Assembly: GCA_047626155.1 (NCBI GenBank)
Contig: JBLHRR010000024.1
Span: 1 to 49,259, forward strand
DNA length: 49,259 nucleotides
Reading direction: 5' to 3'
Source of the DNA: CALGLS01 sp047626155
Lineage (GTDB): Bacteria; Bacteroidota; Bacteroidia; Chitinophagales; Saprospiraceae
The position numbers were made by a program, and so were the translations under genes. This document shows positions 17,623 through 25,878 of the stretch, in pieces. The notes under the pieces were generated by a model, which made no database searches, had not been told where the DNA came from, and saw only the letters and a list, made by a program, of their open reading frames with translations. Within the stretch, counting starts at the first letter, position 1, and every line of letters starts with the position of its first letter.

Positions 17623-17650
17623 ATTATTTGATTTAGTGTAACCACATACT

Positions 17651-18310
17651 TTAGTCGCGCCACAAAAATGGAAACAGCACAAAAGCCATTGCCAGTAAAA
17701 TGCCGTCTATTGCGAGCAAAATTAATATATCTTTATAAATACTCGTATCTGTCAGCAGGCCTAAAGCATTTGCTGATATTTTTATCAAAGTCATTAAAAT
17801 TGGAATAACAATAGGAAAACTCAATATGGCCATCAATGTTCCACTGTTATTTGCTTTGGCAGCAATCGCAGAAACAAAGGTTATGGCTATAGACAGACCC
17901 ACACTTCCTAAGAACAAAGCTGTTACAAATTGTCCTGTCCGTCGCACCGGATTCCCAGCGACTAAACTGAAGGCCCCATAGGCCAACAATGAAATAACCA
18001 ACAAGAGTATTACATTGTATAAAATCTTAGACAAAATAATGGCAGTTGGATTGGTCAGCGTATAATAATACAACTGCCGATTGCCGCTCTCTTGAACAAA
18101 ACTTTTTGCCACGGCATTCACAGAGGCGAAGAGCATCACGATCCAAAACAAGGTATTCCAGGCCATCGCATTGACATTTACAAAGGCCATATAAACGATG
18201 AAAACCGTGGAAATAACATATAACAATATCCCTCCGATGGCATACTTCTGTCGAAGCTCGATTAGTACTTCTTTACGAAGCAGGAAGGCTATTTCTTTGA
18301 GTAGTGTCAT
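17651..18310 (-). CDS. ccmB: Heme exporter permease CcmB
   Basis: This 219-aa integral membrane protein has six hydrophobic segments and the CcmB pattern: an N-terminal LLRKEVLIELRQKYA cytoplasmic stretch and FVQESGNRQLYYYTLTNP after the second helix. It is the membrane subunit that works with CcmA and CcmC in System I cytochrome c maturation. No ccmA lies in this window. The gene starts the reverse-strand run ccmB - lipoprotein - ccmC - ccmD - gdhA. An H element and other repeats lie within 200 bases upstream, so the promoter is not obvious. Confidence 0.92.
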   Translation of the reverse strand: MTLLKEIAFLLRKEVLIELRQKYAIGGILLYVISTVFIVYMAFVNVNAMAWNTLFWIVMLFASVNAVAKSFVQESGNRQLYYYTLTNPTAIILSKILYNVILLLVISLLAYGAFSLVAGNPVRRTGQFVTALFLGSVGLSIAITFVSAIAAKANNSGTLMAILSFPIVIPILMTLIKISANALGLLTDTSIYKDILILLAIDGILLAMAFVLFPFLWRD

Positions 18311-18382
18311 TACGCGGCTAATGTAGGCTTATTTGATGGGATTGCGTAAGTTGGATTGTTTGTTTTTTGTAAGAAACGCGGG

Positions 18383-18600
18383 GGTAACCGCAACGGCGCA
18401 ACGAAGACGCTACGTTTTTGCTTCTCGCTTCGCTTGAAGTTTATTTATTAACCACAAACCTGTCCGCACGATAGGCGGAGAGCACACAAAGTTTTTTCCC
18501 ACGGCGCAGTCCTGTAGGGACGATGTATGTTAGGATAGGAATTCATTCCTATTAATCGGTTAACCCAATTAATTTATAAAACCAATTTACCAATGACAAA
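18383..18600 (+). repeat. Composite repeat block: H half-element, ACCACAAACCTG element, hairpin, CCAATT tail
   Basis: The order is an H half-element (18383-18419, ggtaaccgcaacggcg start), then taaccacaaacctgtccg...ataggcggag (18449-18500). A GTCCtgtagGGAC mini-stem with ATAGGAAT-TC-ATTCCTAT (18535-18552) follows, then AT-rich CCAATT words. The same order is seen at 27631-27830 and, reversed, at 4862-5051. It fills most of the spacer upstream of ccmB and downstream of pckA. No gene is seen. Confidence 0.65.
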
Positions 18601-18610
18601 TTAACTAACG

Positions 18611-18647
18611 CAAAAGCCCCATTCTCACAAGGAAAACAGGGCTTTTG
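18611..18647 (-). terminator. Terminator after pckA
   Basis: The arms caaaagccc and gggcttttg form a 9-bp stem 22 bases past the PEP carboxykinase stop codon. On the reverse strand the stem ends in CTTTTG, a short U-rich end, so intrinsic termination is plausible. Confidence 0.6.
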
Positions 18648-18668
18648 AATAATTATCTTATCTGCTAC

Positions 18669-20249
18669 TTAAGCAATCACAGGGCCGGCAGCTACGATCT
18701 CTTTAGCTGTGTCGGCGGCGTATTGTTTGAAGTTGTTGTCAAACAAGGTAGCCAGTTTCTTTGCGGTACTGTCGTAGTCCTCTTCGTTTCTCCAGGTATC
18801 TCTTGGGTTCAGGATAGCGTTAGGAACATCAGTACAAGACTTAGGCATACTGAGTCCGAAAACTGGATGATTTTGATATTCTACTTTATTTAATTGACCA
18901 GTCAGAGCGGCTTTGATCATGGCTCTGGTGTAGGACAACTCGATACGGTTTCCTGTACCAAAGCTACCTCCGGTCCATCCGGTGTTGACCAACCAAACGT
19001 TGATTTTACCATTTCCTGATCTTGATCCTTGACGGATTTTATTTCCTAACAATTCTGCGTACTTAGCTGGGTGCAACGGTAAGAATGGCGCACCAAAACA
19101 AGCAGAGAACGTCGCTAATGGTTCGGTAATTCCTACTTCTGTTCCAGCGATTTTTGCGGTGTAGCCACTCATAAAGTGGTACATGGCTTGCTCTGGGGAT
19201 AGCTTAGAAATGGGAGGCAATACTCCAAAAGCATCACAGGTTAGGAAGAAAATATTTTCAGGTACATCACCACGTGATTTGAACATGATGTTGTCGATGT
19301 GGTAGATTGGATAACTAACACGTGTATTCTGTGTTATAGAGGTATCGGAAAAATCTACGGTACAACCATCTTCCTGGAAACCTACGTTTTCTAACATGGC
19401 TCCAAACTTAATGGCCTTGAAAATCTGCGGTTCCTTTGAAGCAGATAGATCAACCGTTTTAGCATAGCAACCTCCTTCAAAATTGAAGACTGATTCCTTT
19501 GACCAACCGTGCTCATCGTCACCAATCAATCGTCTTTCTGGGTCAGCAGATAAAGTTGTTTTTCCTGTTCCAGAAAGCCCGAAGAACAAACAAGTGTCTC
19601 CTGTAGAACCAGTGTTAGCAGAACAGTGCATACTAAGTACGTTCTTTTCTGTTGGCAATACATAATTCAATACAGAGAAAATTCCTTTTTTGATTTCACC
19701 TGTGTATGCGGTTCCACCAATGATGATTTTCTTCTTAGTGAAGTTTATAATCGCAAAATTTTCTTGTCTGGTATTGTGAATCTTTGGATCTGCTTTTACA
19801 GAAGGGAAAGAGTAAACTTCCCAATCCGCCGAAAACGTTTCCAATTCTTTCTCCGTTGGACGAAGAAACATGTTGTAAGCAAACAAATTTTGCCAAGGGT
19901 ATTCCGTATGAACTTTTACGTTCAATCTGTAATTCGGATTTGCACAAGCGTAAGCATCACGAACAAAAATCTCGTCTTGACCATTTGCGTAATTAATAAT
20001 ATCATCATAAAGCGCATCAAAACTATCTCCTGAGATTGGAATATTGATATTCCCCCAGTCTACTGTTTTGCTGGTAACTTCATCTTCTACGATAAACCGA
20101 TCCTGTGGAGAACGGCCGGTAAATTTTCCCGTTTTTATGGAAAGGGCGCCTGAATTGGACAATGTTCCTTGCTTTAATTCAATTGTTCTTTGTACTAAGG
20201 CAGCTGGAGTTAAATTGTGCCTTTGGTTTTTCTGAGTTAACTTTTCCAT
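18669..20249 (-). CDS. pckA: Phosphoenolpyruvate carboxykinase (ATP)
   Basis: This 526-aa cytoplasmic enzyme converts oxaloacetate plus ATP to PEP, CO2 and ADP, the entry step of gluconeogenesis. The PEPCK P-loop GLSGTGKTT is at 224-232 and the kinase-2 metal motif LIGDDEHGW at 241-249. The oxaloacetate-binding GRSPQDRF lies near 45-52, and the C-terminal adenine-site region SYTRAMIKAAL follows. Length fits the ATP-dependent family (about 530). A TACTTTTG box at 20302-20309 and a hairpin after the stop indicate a single-gene transcript. With glutamate dehydrogenase nearby, it suggests growth on amino acids or protein, which is an inference. Confidence 0.96.
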   Translation of the reverse strand: MEKLTQKNQRHNLTPAALVQRTIELKQGTLSNSGALSIKTGKFTGRSPQDRFIVEDEVTSKTVDWGNINIPISGDSFDALYDDIINYANGQDEIFVRDAYACANPNYRLNVKVHTEYPWQNLFAYNMFLRPTEKELETFSADWEVYSFPSVKADPKIHNTRQENFAIINFTKKKIIIGGTAYTGEIKKGIFSVLNYVLPTEKNVLSMHCSANTGSTGDTCLFFGLSGTGKTTLSADPERRLIGDDEHGWSKESVFNFEGGCYAKTVDLSASKEPQIFKAIKFGAMLENVGFQEDGCTVDFSDTSITQNTRVSYPIYHIDNIMFKSRGDVPENIFFLTCDAFGVLPPISKLSPEQAMYHFMSGYTAKIAGTEVGITEPLATFSACFGAPFLPLHPAKYAELLGNKIRQGSRSGNGKINVWLVNTGWTGGSFGTGNRIELSYTRAMIKAALTGQLNKVEYQNHPVFGLSMPKSCTDVPNAILNPRDTWRNEEDYDSTAKKLATLFDNNFKQYAADTAKEIVAAGPVIA

Positions 20250-20301
20250 GAGTAATTCTGGATTTGATTAATGGTATAAAATGGTAATATTATATGGTAC
20301 G

Positions 20302-20309
20302 CAAAAGTA
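20302..20309 (-). promoter_or_regulatory. Candidate -7 box for pckA
   Basis: On the reverse strand this reads TACTTTTG (TAnnTTTG), 52 bases before the ATG at 20249. It is the clearest promoter-like element in the 20250-20641 spacer. The remainder of that spacer holds a terminator and no gene. Confidence 0.45.
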
Positions 20310-20562
20310 AGAATTTTTGGTTCATCTTTTTAGCATATGAACAGTAAATGCGGAAAACCACATATAAAATATTGAATATTGAACCCGCCTGATCCGGAAC
20401 GCGCAGGTATCCAATAACGAACCTATCCAACTTATAGAGTGGATATTGAATTTGTAAGCCGCGTTGCCGACGCTTTTTACTAAAACCCGCAGCGACCTTT
20501 TGAAAAGGGGCATGCCCTACCTTGTGGAAGGAGACGTTATTGCGAAAAGGCTTAAAAAGCAA

Positions 20563-20604
20563 AGAGCAAAACGTGTTTTAATTCGTTTTGCTCTATGCCT
20601 TTTT
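20563..20604. terminator. Bidirectional terminator between pckA and the deiminase gene
   Basis: An 11-bp perfect stem, agagcaaaacg (20563-20573) with cgttttgctct (20584-20594), has a 10-base loop. A TTTTT run follows on the forward strand and a CTTTTTAAG run on the reverse strand. It lies 40 bases past the stop of the deiminase-like gene, whose transcript it should end. Confidence 0.75.
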
Positions 20605-20641
20605 ATATCAAACTGTGTTAAGCTAATGCTTATAATGTCTC

Positions 20642-22417
20642 TTATTTTACAACTACCGTCTGCGCTTTAACCCCTAAATCTGTCTTCAATTCAATGAAGT
20701 AAGTACCTGCAGTAAAATCAACAGCATTAAAGAAATACTTTGACTCGCCCTGTGGCAATTGACCGTCTAATAAGGTCGCTACTCTTCTGCCAAATACATC
20801 TGTAATAGTAATACTAGCATTGGTTGCTATTCGGCTATTTACCGGAATACAGGTGATAGAACTCGATGGGTTAGGGAAAACAGATTCCATAGTAATGGTT
20901 CCGAAATCAATTTCCTGAGTAGAAACAGCCTGGCCTACTTCGAAGCTATAATAACCTTCAGGTGCTGGCATCGGTCTCGCTTGCTGCTTTCCGTCAGTTG
21001 CTTCTGCATGGATATAATAGTAAACAGTTGTTCCTGGCTCCTGATTAGGGATTGCGGCAGTCCAGTTATCACTTCCAAAATCAGATAAAGTTACTGCAGT
21101 ATAGGCTGCGGCCAAATCTGTTTTGTAATACATCGTCGCATTTGCGATTCCGTCTTTGTGCATAATCTTCGCCTCTAGTGGGTAGTCATCAGTTCCAATT
21201 TCCTGATCTCCTACTGCTTGGTGCGTTATCCAAAGTGGATTATCTACTCCAATTTCTTTAGTGATACAGTGAATGGCTCCGCTCAAAGGAATGATCGCGT
21301 TACTATTGATTCCAACCACATTATAACCTGGCATTGCATCTGCCCAAACCTCTAGCGCAACCTGATCATATTGTTCCTCATAAGTAGGAACTAAGATGGT
21401 TTTATTGACAAATACAGCGTTGGTATAAGTTCTATAATCACCATTGGTATTTGGATAAGATCCATTCTCAGGTGGCATTGGAATACGAATCACATCATAA
21501 GGCGTACCATATGGTGTAGTGTAATTATTTAAAATATACTGAATGTTCGCTTCAATGGTTGGCCCATCTGCAACACCTTCCGGATACTCCCCTACCAATA
21601 AAGTGGTTTCATTGAGTAGCTTCATGTGCATGTCAATGTGGTGGATTAAATCGTATGGAAGGTTTGTCATTTTTGGATAAGTATTAATTCCCATGTAATC
21701 CGACATGATCTGGTCGATGTCTTCTTCCGAATGATTACTGGTTCCCCATTGATTGCTTGCATCGTTTTCTTCCAAAACTAATTCAGAAGAGAAGCTCGTT
21801 CCCAAGCCATCTGCCATAAAATTCCCTCCAGTGTGTACCAAGTCCGTTGGCGCGTTAGTCGTGCAATAAATCGGAATATCCATTTCGTCTGAAATGACTT
21901 CAGGGACTGCATCATCCAATGGACGTGGTCGGTTGTAAATCCAATCTACGAAAGCAACAGACTCTACATCATTTATATAAACTGTATTTGGCCCGAAGTC
22001 TCTCATCCAGATGCTATTAAAATCATCTTCAACGAAAGTAACTCCCGTGGAGTAATCTACTCCGTTTGCTCCGAGCTGATTCTTTACAATGTTCTCATTA
22101 GAGCAGATGATAATAACTTGGCATTCTTCTTTAGCAGCATTTACAATTTGAGCCTGAATGGAATTAAAACTTCCCGTCCAGGTTATCGCTAATCCTTGTA
22201 ATTCTTCCCATTCCGCCATTGTTCTGACAGAAGCGGCAGGTGCCTCAAATTCGCAATCGGCCAAAAGTCCTCGTGCAGCTCGGCTAGCATTGTATGCGGG
22301 AATTAATGCTTCTTCTCCAGGTGCAAAACCTTTCGGTAACATTCTATCTTGAGCGTTTGTCGTGAATGACATTGTAAAACACAGTAAAAGAAGGACGCTT
22401 GTAAATATGGATTTCAT
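20642..22417 (-). CDS. Secreted peptidylarginine/agmatine deiminase-family protein with T9SS sorting domain
   Basis: This 591-aa exported hydrolase belongs to the PAD_porph family, which includes agmatine deiminase and the Porphyromonas peptidylarginine deiminase. A signal peptide ends at TTNAQ (about residue 23). The catalytic set is complete: D140 in MRDFGPN, H260 and D262 in HHIDMHMK, and nucleophile C384 in GAIHCITKEI, plus HTGGNFM near 195-201. A beta-sandwich follows (about 390-505), then a type A T9SS C-terminal signal from SVFPNPSSS to VVVK. Export by T9SS favours a protein or peptide substrate over agmatine, as in the Porphyromonas enzyme; that is inference. Cytoplasmic agmatine deiminases lack such tails. 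A terminator follows the stop. Confidence 0.88.
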   Translation of the reverse strand: MKSIFTSVLLLLCFTMSFTTNAQDRMLPKGFAPGEEALIPAYNASRAARGLLADCEFEAPAASVRTMAEWEELQGLAITWTGSFNSIQAQIVNAAKEECQVIIICSNENIVKNQLGANGVDYSTGVTFVEDDFNSIWMRDFGPNTVYINDVESVAFVDWIYNRPRPLDDAVPEVISDEMDIPIYCTTNAPTDLVHTGGNFMADGLGTSFSSELVLEENDASNQWGTSNHSEEDIDQIMSDYMGINTYPKMTNLPYDLIHHIDMHMKLLNETTLLVGEYPEGVADGPTIEANIQYILNNYTTPYGTPYDVIRIPMPPENGSYPNTNGDYRTYTNAVFVNKTILVPTYEEQYDQVALEVWADAMPGYNVVGINSNAIIPLSGAIHCITKEIGVDNPLWITHQAVGDQEIGTDDYPLEAKIMHKDGIANATMYYKTDLAAAYTAVTLSDFGSDNWTAAIPNQEPGTTVYYYIHAEATDGKQQARPMPAPEGYYSFEVGQAVSTQEIDFGTITMESVFPNPSSSITCIPVNSRIATNASITITDVFGRRVATLLDGQLPQGESKYFFNAVDFTAGTYFIELKTDLGVKAQTVVVK

Positions 22418-22736
22418 AATAATTATTTTGTTTATGGAATTCTTTTAGAATTGTAATTATTCTGCATGATATTGAGGGGTTCCGATATGACGTATTTTGC
22501 TAAGCTCATGGACAAAAGCCAAAAAGCGACGCAACTCTATATAGTCAAACTATATGCCCCGTTCGGATCGCACTCTGACATCGTCAAATTCTACCTATTC
22601 AAGGGTATTAAAATTGGTACTTTGACGAATTCCGTGTTTTTATAGTTCCTCAAATAGATTTCCACCACTCCTTTTATTACACTACATTCATTTTTGAAAA
22701 ATCTTTTTGAGGAACCACTTCATTTTTCAAAGAAGG
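22418..22736. other. 319-base spacer with small palindromes
   Basis: No gene is seen. It contains catatag-tttga-ctatatag-type symmetry near 22531-22550. It also holds a 17-base inverted repeat, gttcctcaaatagattt (22645-22661) with aaatctttttgaggaac (22699-22715), one mismatch and a 37-base loop. The latter is 22 bases past the TonB-receptor stop and may be its 3' hairpin, though no clean T-run follows. Confidence 0.5.
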
Positions 22737-25007
22737 TTAAAATTTAAAAATAACACCAAGCGAAGGTAGAATCGGCAACTGATTTCGTCGTTCATATTTC
22801 ACTCGATCAAAGAAGAAGATGTTATCTCTGTTGTAAACATTTGTTACACTTATTACTGTTTCCAGGCTAGTTGTCTTGGTAAACTTAGCGGTGTGTTTTA
22901 GAGATATATCCATTCTATGGTAATAAGGTAAGCGACCTCCATTTCTATCATCAGCAAAAACAGTTTCCAGCTCAGGTTGTTCAGTCAACGGATCAGCGTC
23001 TAGTCCATCCAGTAATAAAAACTTCCCTAAGAAACCCTGCGTCTGTGTAAATGGGAATCCAGATCCCATGTTCCATCGAACACCCGCTTCAAAGTTCTTT
23101 GTCGCTCCGAAAGTATAAGTAGCCAAGACGTTTACGTTGTGGCGACGATCAAATACAGTAGGGAAAGTTTGTTCGCCATCAAAACGATTAACAAAACCAT
23201 AGGAGTAAGTCGTCCAGACATAAAGGTCTTTCTTTTGGTATTTGAATAAGAAATCAATACCGTAGGCATCTCCGGTTTCTGTTACGAAGTCAGGATCCTC
23301 TGCTGAAAGTTTATTAGTATTGATGGCAATCAACTGATTGAAATGCTTGTAATAAGGTTCTACGTTAAATTCTAAATGCTTAGTTATGTCTATTTCCAAA
23401 CCAGCGACACCGTGTATGGACTTTTGCAATTTGTCATTTACTTGTTCCGTTCCTTCAGGATTAAAAATACGTTCTGAAGGACCAGAGAGAAACCCAACGA
23501 AGAGGTTGACTACATCTTCCTCGTTAACTGTACTCACTAAGTTCTGAGAGTAGAATCCACCAGCCGCTTTGAATCGAACACGATCAGAGATATTGTATTT
23601 CATACCAAAACGAGGCTCGAATCTGATCTTAGATTGAGAAGCGTAATAGTGAATTCGTATAGAGGGTTCAATAACAAGGTTCTTCGTTTTTATTTTATAT
23701 TTCAGGTAAGTGGCCAGTTCCGTGGTGAAATCTCTTTGTGTGAAACTTTGTCCAAAAAGGTTCTCAAACTGAAAGTTGGTATCGAAGCCTGTAAATTCAA
23801 GCCCGTATTTTAATTCATTGTCTTTTACAAAATTGGTGAAATTAATATCTACAGCGTAGTTACTGATTTCACTGTTACGAGGAGCCTCGTCCTGTTCCTC
23901 CAGATCAATCGAATACTTGGAAAAAGCAAAGGTTCCTCCTACTAAAAAGTTGGAAGCTGGTGGAATCAAGGTGAAGCTTGCTCCCATACCGAAGTTGTTC
24001 CAACTCACTTTTGCCAGATCCTCGAAGTCTACCTCATCATTAAAGTTGAAACCGAAGGTGTTGAAACTACTACCATTAGGTGTTACAAAAGAAACCTTTC
24101 CATAAAGATCTCTAAATGAATAAGGTAAACCCAAAGTATCGGCATAGTTATATAAGGTCTTGGAGGTTTCCTGAAGTAAGGATTGTTTTGCGGTAAGCAA
24201 ATAAGAAATACTTCCTCCTTTTTCTTCATCTAATTTCTTGATAGGTCCTTCTAACAATACTTTTGTAACGAAAGGATTCAAGGAAACCAAACCGCTGGTT
24301 TTCTTTTTGTTTCCTTCTCTTGTTTTTATATCAACGATTGCAGATACGGCTCCTCCATATTCGGAGTTAAATCCACCTGTCAATACATCTACACTTTTTA
24401 TGGCTTCTGTTTCAAAAACGGAAAAGAAACCAATGGAGTGGAATGGATTATAAATACGCATACCATCCAGTAATATCTTATTTTGAATTGGAGAACCACC
24501 TCTAATGTAAATTTGTCCCCCTTGGTCACCCGTTAGAATAACACCAGGAATGACGGTCAGGTACTGTGCAATATCCGCTTCTCCACCAATGGTTGGTAAG
24601 GCTTTGATTTGCTTGGCAGTAACTCGTACCTTAGAAACTTGTACCTCTTTCCTCGCCTGTTCCTTTTTACCAGATACGTTGACCACATCTAAGTTGACCC
24701 CTTCGGCCAAGAATATCTTTTTATACAGGATTTGCCCTGCTCTCACTGTTACCTCAACATCTGAAGGAACATATCCAATATAGGAAGCCACGACCTTATA
24801 AGTACCTGCCGGTACGTCAGTAATAGTGAAAAAGCCAGCACCATCCGTTATGCTTCCCAGTGCGGTGCCATCCAATGCTACATTACCATATTCTACAGGA
24901 GCCCCTGTTTCTTTATCGTAAACGTTTCCTCTAATCGTAGCAGTCTGTGCAACAAGTCCGATACTAAGGCTAAAAATAAATAAGGTGAAAAATAACAGTC
25001 GCTTCAT
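22737..25007 (-). CDS. TonB-dependent receptor with carboxypeptidase-regulatory-like N-terminal domain
   Basis: This 756-aa outer-membrane receptor has a signal peptide ending LSIGLVAQ, then a CarboxypepD_reg-like domain (about 22-105, TATIRGNVYDKETGAPVEYG). A plug domain follows (about 120-230, GGEADIAQYLTVIPGV, YIRGGSPIQNKILLDG), then a 22-strand barrel ending in the aromatic LGVIFKF. It imports a large substrate with energy from TonB/ExbBD. No SusD-like partner lies beside it, so it is not an ordinary SusC-type glycan importer. The substrate is unknown. A TATCTTTG box lies about 100 bases upstream. Confidence 0.92.
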   Translation of the reverse strand: MKRLLFFTLFIFSLSIGLVAQTATIRGNVYDKETGAPVEYGNVALDGTALGSITDGAGFFTITDVPAGTYKVVASYIGYVPSDVEVTVRAGQILYKKIFLAEGVNLDVVNVSGKKEQARKEVQVSKVRVTAKQIKALPTIGGEADIAQYLTVIPGVILTGDQGGQIYIRGGSPIQNKILLDGMRIYNPFHSIGFFSVFETEAIKSVDVLTGGFNSEYGGAVSAIVDIKTREGNKKKTSGLVSLNPFVTKVLLEGPIKKLDEEKGGSISYLLTAKQSLLQETSKTLYNYADTLGLPYSFRDLYGKVSFVTPNGSSFNTFGFNFNDEVDFEDLAKVSWNNFGMGASFTLIPPASNFLVGGTFAFSKYSIDLEEQDEAPRNSEISNYAVDINFTNFVKDNELKYGLEFTGFDTNFQFENLFGQSFTQRDFTTELATYLKYKIKTKNLVIEPSIRIHYYASQSKIRFEPRFGMKYNISDRVRFKAAGGFYSQNLVSTVNEEDVVNLFVGFLSGPSERIFNPEGTEQVNDKLQKSIHGVAGLEIDITKHLEFNVEPYYKHFNQLIAINTNKLSAEDPDFVTETGDAYGIDFLFKYQKKDLYVWTTYSYGFVNRFDGEQTFPTVFDRRHNVNVLATYTFGATKNFEAGVRWNMGSGFPFTQTQGFLGKFLLLDGLDADPLTEQPELETVFADDRNGGRLPYYHRMDISLKHTAKFTKTTSLETVISVTNVYNRDNIFFFDRVKYERRNQLPILPSLGVIFKF

Positions 25008-25106
25008 TATGTGGATTTTATAAAAGGGCCCTTTGGAGGTTTTCCGTCTTTCTTTTATCTAAATTTCGGAAAGAATCAAAAGTCCAATAGAATTTGAAAT
25101 AAGGCG

Positions 25107-25114
25107 CAAAGATA
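25107..25114 (-). promoter_or_regulatory. Candidate -7 box for the TonB receptor
   Basis: On the reverse strand this reads TATCTTTG, 100 bases before the receptor ATG. TTG-containing sequence lies about 15 bases further upstream. The inferred leader of about 95 bases is long enough for post-transcriptional control, but no riboswitch is recognised. Confidence 0.45.
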
Positions 25115-25166
25115 GCTTATTCGGACAAACAAGCCGTATAATTTTTTGTCTTTGATAAAGCAAATA

Positions 25167-25271
25167 TGGCATTCGGCAACACAACTAGACATTTATCTCA
25201 TTTCCACCTCCCAGCCTCTAAAGGAGTAGCCGCAAACCCACAAATATCTAGTTGTGTGGCATTTGGTAATA
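25167..25271. promoter_or_regulatory. Divergent promoter region with paired 15-base repeats and 11-bp inverted repeat
   Basis: Between the divergent TonB receptor and lipoprotein genes there is an exact 11-bp inverted repeat, acacaactaga (25179-25189) and tctagttgtgt (25247-25257). A direct repeat, tggcattcggcaaca and tggcatttggtaata, also lies at 25167 and 25257. This arrangement could be a regulator site; no family is assigned. Confidence 0.45.
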
Positions 25272-25280
25272 GATTTCTAT

Positions 25281-25288
25281 TAATTTTG
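25281..25288 (+). promoter_or_regulatory. Candidate -7 box very close to the start codon
   Basis: TAATTTTG (TAnnTTTG) ends four bases before the ATG at 25293. If used, the transcript would be almost leaderless. Confidence 0.35.
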
Positions 25289-25292
25289 AACC

Positions 25293-25850
25293 ATGAGTCT
25301 AATTCGCTTTTCTCTTCTGATAATATTGGTCTGTACACTTTTTCAGTGTGGACCAGAGCAGCAGCCTACGATTGCTTCTAAGAAAATGAACTTAAAAGGA
25401 GAATCGCTTCACCTTTTGCTTTTTAGAAAAGAAATGAAATTGGAACTATGGCTGGCTAATGACTCAGTCAAACAACGTCTCTCAACACTCCCCCTTCAAA
25501 GTCCGCTCCTCTACCCTCTTGGAGTTTACGACCTTCATTTCTCAGATGGAAAATGGCTTCCTAATTTTGATAGGAATAAAGCGCAGCGAAAACAGACGCT
25601 ATTAAATGATGTACCCTTTCCTAAAAAACAAACTGATCTTTTATCTTTGCTTGCTGCTGAGGATGCCGATCTGTTAGATCAGCAACTGAAACTCGCTCAA
25701 AACGCTCAGGTTCTAATTTTCCCAAATGACAGCCGATCAGGGAAACCATTTGAGGGGAGCCGGAACGGAGAACCTTGGCTTCCGGAGCTTTATAGCAGCC
25801 TCGAACTTTGGCTAAGGGGTTTTCATCACAAAGAGGAGACTAAAAACTAA
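25293..25850 (+). CDS. Lipoprotein of unknown function
   Basis: This 185-aa protein has a lipoprotein signal, IILVCTLFQCG, with the acylated cysteine near residue 19. The mature part is mixed alpha/beta and contains LLYPLGVYDLHFSDGKW, then AQVLIFPNDSRSG and a tryptophan-rich end (WLPELYSSLELWLRGF). The Y.LGVY.L and PND.R pieces recall the L,D-transpeptidase (YkuD/YafK) fold, but the catalytic HxxS/CxGC residues are absent, so I do not assign it. It is 28 bases before the 2-hydroxyacid dehydrogenase and may be cotranscribed with it. Confidence 0.7.
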   Translation: MSLIRFSLLIILVCTLFQCGPEQQPTIASKKMNLKGESLHLLLFRKEMKLELWLANDSVKQRLSTLPLQSPLLYPLGVYDLHFSDGKWLPNFDRNKAQRKQTLLNDVPFPKKQTDLLSLLAAEDADLLDQQLKLAQNAQVLIFPNDSRSGKPFEGSRNGEPWLPELYSSLELWLRGFHHKEETKN

Positions 25851-25878
25851 TACGATCCACAATTTTCAAAAAGTAAAA

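Noticed and set aside
20250..20560. Possible small genes in the spacer upstream of pckA (63 and 90 codons, reverse strand)
   Set aside because: The frames overlap each other and the pckA promoter region; no signal, domain or start context supports them.
25293..25850. L,D-transpeptidase assignment for the lipoprotein
   Set aside because: Some sequence resemblance, but no catalytic cysteine/histidine motif is present.
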